From: SXIZ01 sp040079795
GTDB taxonomy: Bacteria > Pseudomonadota > Gammaproteobacteria > Methylococcales > Methylomonadaceae
Direction of reading: 5' to 3'
Length of the DNA stretch: 64,000 bases
Assembly: GCA_040079795.1 (NCBI GenBank)
Contig: JBEBJQ010000003.1
Coordinates: forward strand, 1-64,000
A program made the translations under genes and the position numbers. Below, piece after piece: positions 62,820 to 64,000 of this stretch (the stretch's first letter is position 1; each line of letters begins with the position of its first letter). The notes under the pieces were generated by a model that made no database searches, was not told the DNA's origin, and saw only the letters and a program-made list of their open reading frames with translations.

Positions 62820-64000
62820 ATGAAAACATCAAAGCCTTATCCTTTGCTCGACAGCATCAATTTGCCAGCGGATGTTCGCAAACTATCTAAAGACCAGCTC
62901 AAACCTTTAGCAAAAGAGTTGCGGGAATTTTTAACCCACACAGTAAGCATTTCGGGTGGACATTTTTCCGCAGGATTAGGCACGGTTGAATTAACGGTAG
63001 CACTCCATTATGTATTCGACACCCCATCTGATCAATTAGTATGGGATGTCGGCCACCAAGCCTATCCACATAAAATATTGACCGGCCGAAAAGACCGTAT
63101 GACCACCATTCGTAGCCGCGATGGCGTTTCTGCTTTTCCAAGCCGTTTTGAAAGCGAATATGACGCGTTTGGCGTCGGTCATTCCAGCACCTCGATCAGT
63201 GCCGCTTTAGGCATGGCGATTGCCTCGAATTTAAAAGGTGAAGATAAACAAATGGTCGCCATTATCGGTGATGGCAGCATTACCGGTGGTATGGCGTATG
63301 AAGCAATGAACCATGCGGGAGCGATTGACGCCAATTTATTGGTGATATTGAATGATAACGACATGTCCATTTCGCCACCCGTTGGCGCAATGAGCAATTA
63401 TTTAACTAAAATCTTATCCAGCAAATTGTATTCCTCAGTGCGTGAAGAAAGCAAAAAAGTGTTAAGCAAAATGCCCAGCGTTTGGGAATTAGCACGCCGT
63501 ACTGAAGAACACATGAAAGGCATGATTGTGCCGGGTACGTTGTTTGAAGAACTGGGCTTTAACTATATCGGCCCTATAGACGGCCATGACCTGGACATGT
63601 TAATACCCACCCTGGAAAACCTTAAGTCCATATCAGGACCCCGATTTTTACATATCGTAACCAAAAAAGGCAAAGGTTATCCTCCGGCCGAGAAAGATCC
63701 CTTGGCCTATCATGGCGTTGGGGCTTTTGATCCAACTAAAGACTGCTTACCTAAGTCAGCTCCTTCGCCCCACCCCACCTATACGGAAGTTTTTGGTAGC
63801 TGGTTATGTGATATGGCGGCTAAAGATGAACGGCTGCTGGGCATTACGCCAGCTATGCGTGAAGGCTCTGGGCTGGTTAAGTTTTCGGAACAGTTTCCCA
63901 AGCGTTATTTTGATGTTGCGATTGCGGAACAACATGCGGTTACCCTTGCGGCAGGACAGGCTTGTGAAGGGGCTAAACCGGTTGTTGCGATATACTCTAC
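62820..64000 (+). CDS. dxs: 1-deoxy-D-xylulose-5-phosphate synthase (cut by window end)
   Basis: The first 393 residues of Dxs, which joins pyruvate and glyceraldehyde 3-phosphate with thiamine diphosphate in the first step of the MEP isoprenoid pathway. The ATG is 2 bases after the copD stop. Visible motifs are the catalytic-histidine region SGGHFSAGLGTVELTVALH, WDVGHQAYPHKILTGR, the TPP site GDGSITGGMAYEAMNHAG with NDNDMSIS, and the second-domain FDVAIAEQHAVTLAAGQA. The frame is open at the window end. Placed after the hopanoid genes, it can supply their precursors. Confidence 0.96.
   Translation, partial: MKTSKPYPLLDSINLPADVRKLSKDQLKPLAKELREFLTHTVSISGGHFSAGLGTVELTVALHYVFDTPSDQLVWDVGHQAYPHKILTGRKDRMTTIRSRDGVSAFPSRFESEYDAFGVGHSSTSISAALGMAIASNLKGEDKQMVAIIGDGSITGGMAYEAMNHAGAIDANLLVILNDNDMSISPPVGAMSNYLTKILSSKLYSSVREESKKVLSKMPSVWELARRTEEHMKGMIVPGTLFEELGFNYIGPIDGHDLDMLIPTLENLKSISGPRFLHIVTKKGKGYPPAEKDPLAYHGVGAFDPTKDCLPKSAPSPHPTYTEVFGSWLCDMAAKDERLLGITPAMREGSGLVKFSEQFPKRYFDVAIAEQHAVTLAAGQACEGAKPVVAIYS

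Noticed and set aside
1..64000. tRNA, rRNA, CRISPR arrays, insertion sequences, prophage
   Set aside because: I looked in every intergenic gap on both strands and saw no spaced repeats, tRNA-like arms, transposase or integrase. A search with tRNAscan-SE and Infernal would settle small RNAs.

Overview
The window reads as a contiguous stretch of chromosome from a gammaproteobacterium, most likely a methanotroph of the Methylococcales type. The support is indirect: a hopanoid locus that uses a dedicated squalene synthase and ends in HpnO, several copper-handling genes, a PEP-CTERM-like surface protein with the VPxPAAVW signature, class I CyaA, Hsp33, MltB and Mla parts. No methane or methanol oxidation genes lie in the window, so the taxonomic call is inference. 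Coding density is high, and I found no tRNA, rRNA, CRISPR array, transposase or prophage.

Layout. 1-850: a possible gene remnant at the left edge, then a DedA membrane protein. 1-12.2 kb: an inorganic-carbon locus with a SulP transporter, DabA and DabB, followed by two DUF2490 beta-barrel-like proteins, a 48-residue membrane peptide, and a sensor kinase with an NtrC-class regulator. A very good sigma-54 promoter match and a 19-bp-arm palindrome lie in front of the SulP gene, so the two-component system probably controls this locus. 12.2-17.4 kb: a WecA/MraY-like sugar-phosphate transferase, a three-gene ABC importer and a GnnA/WlbA-like sugar dehydrogenase. 17.4-22.5 kb (minus strand): CopA, a CopZ-like chaperone, a membrane GH17 protein and GtrA.

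22.7-31.1 kb holds MltB, a 2-oxoglutarate oxygenase, a PuuD-like membrane protein, a methyltransferase, a large protein joining a degenerate Fic-like region to a zeta-toxin-type kinase, a DUF937-OmpA fusion and a PlsC acyltransferase. 31.2-37.1 kb contains a tightly packed set resembling part of an aryl-polyene pathway (AMP ligase, two hotdog dehydratases, LpxL-like acyltransferase, ketoreductase) plus a flavin halogenase-like enzyme, but without ketosynthase or acyl carrier protein. RlmA follows.

37.9-46.9 kb is a mix of orphan proteins (deacetylase-like, membrane, lipoprotein), an SDR, Hsp33, MsrA, a TIGR03790 protein, a secreted protein with an internal repeat and a PEP-CTERM-like protein. 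47-51.9 kb: CyaA, ArgH and a BamE-like lipoprotein. 52-60.7 kb is the hopanoid region: MlaA-like, HpnM/MlaC-like and HpnH on the minus strand, then squalene synthase, squalene-hopene cyclase, HpnG and HpnO on the plus strand. CopC, CopD and dxs (cut by the window end) continue in the same direction. Dxs supplies isoprenoid precursors, squalene synthase and cyclase make diploptene, HpnH and HpnG extend the side chain, HpnO aminates it, and the Mla-type proteins may move the lipids.
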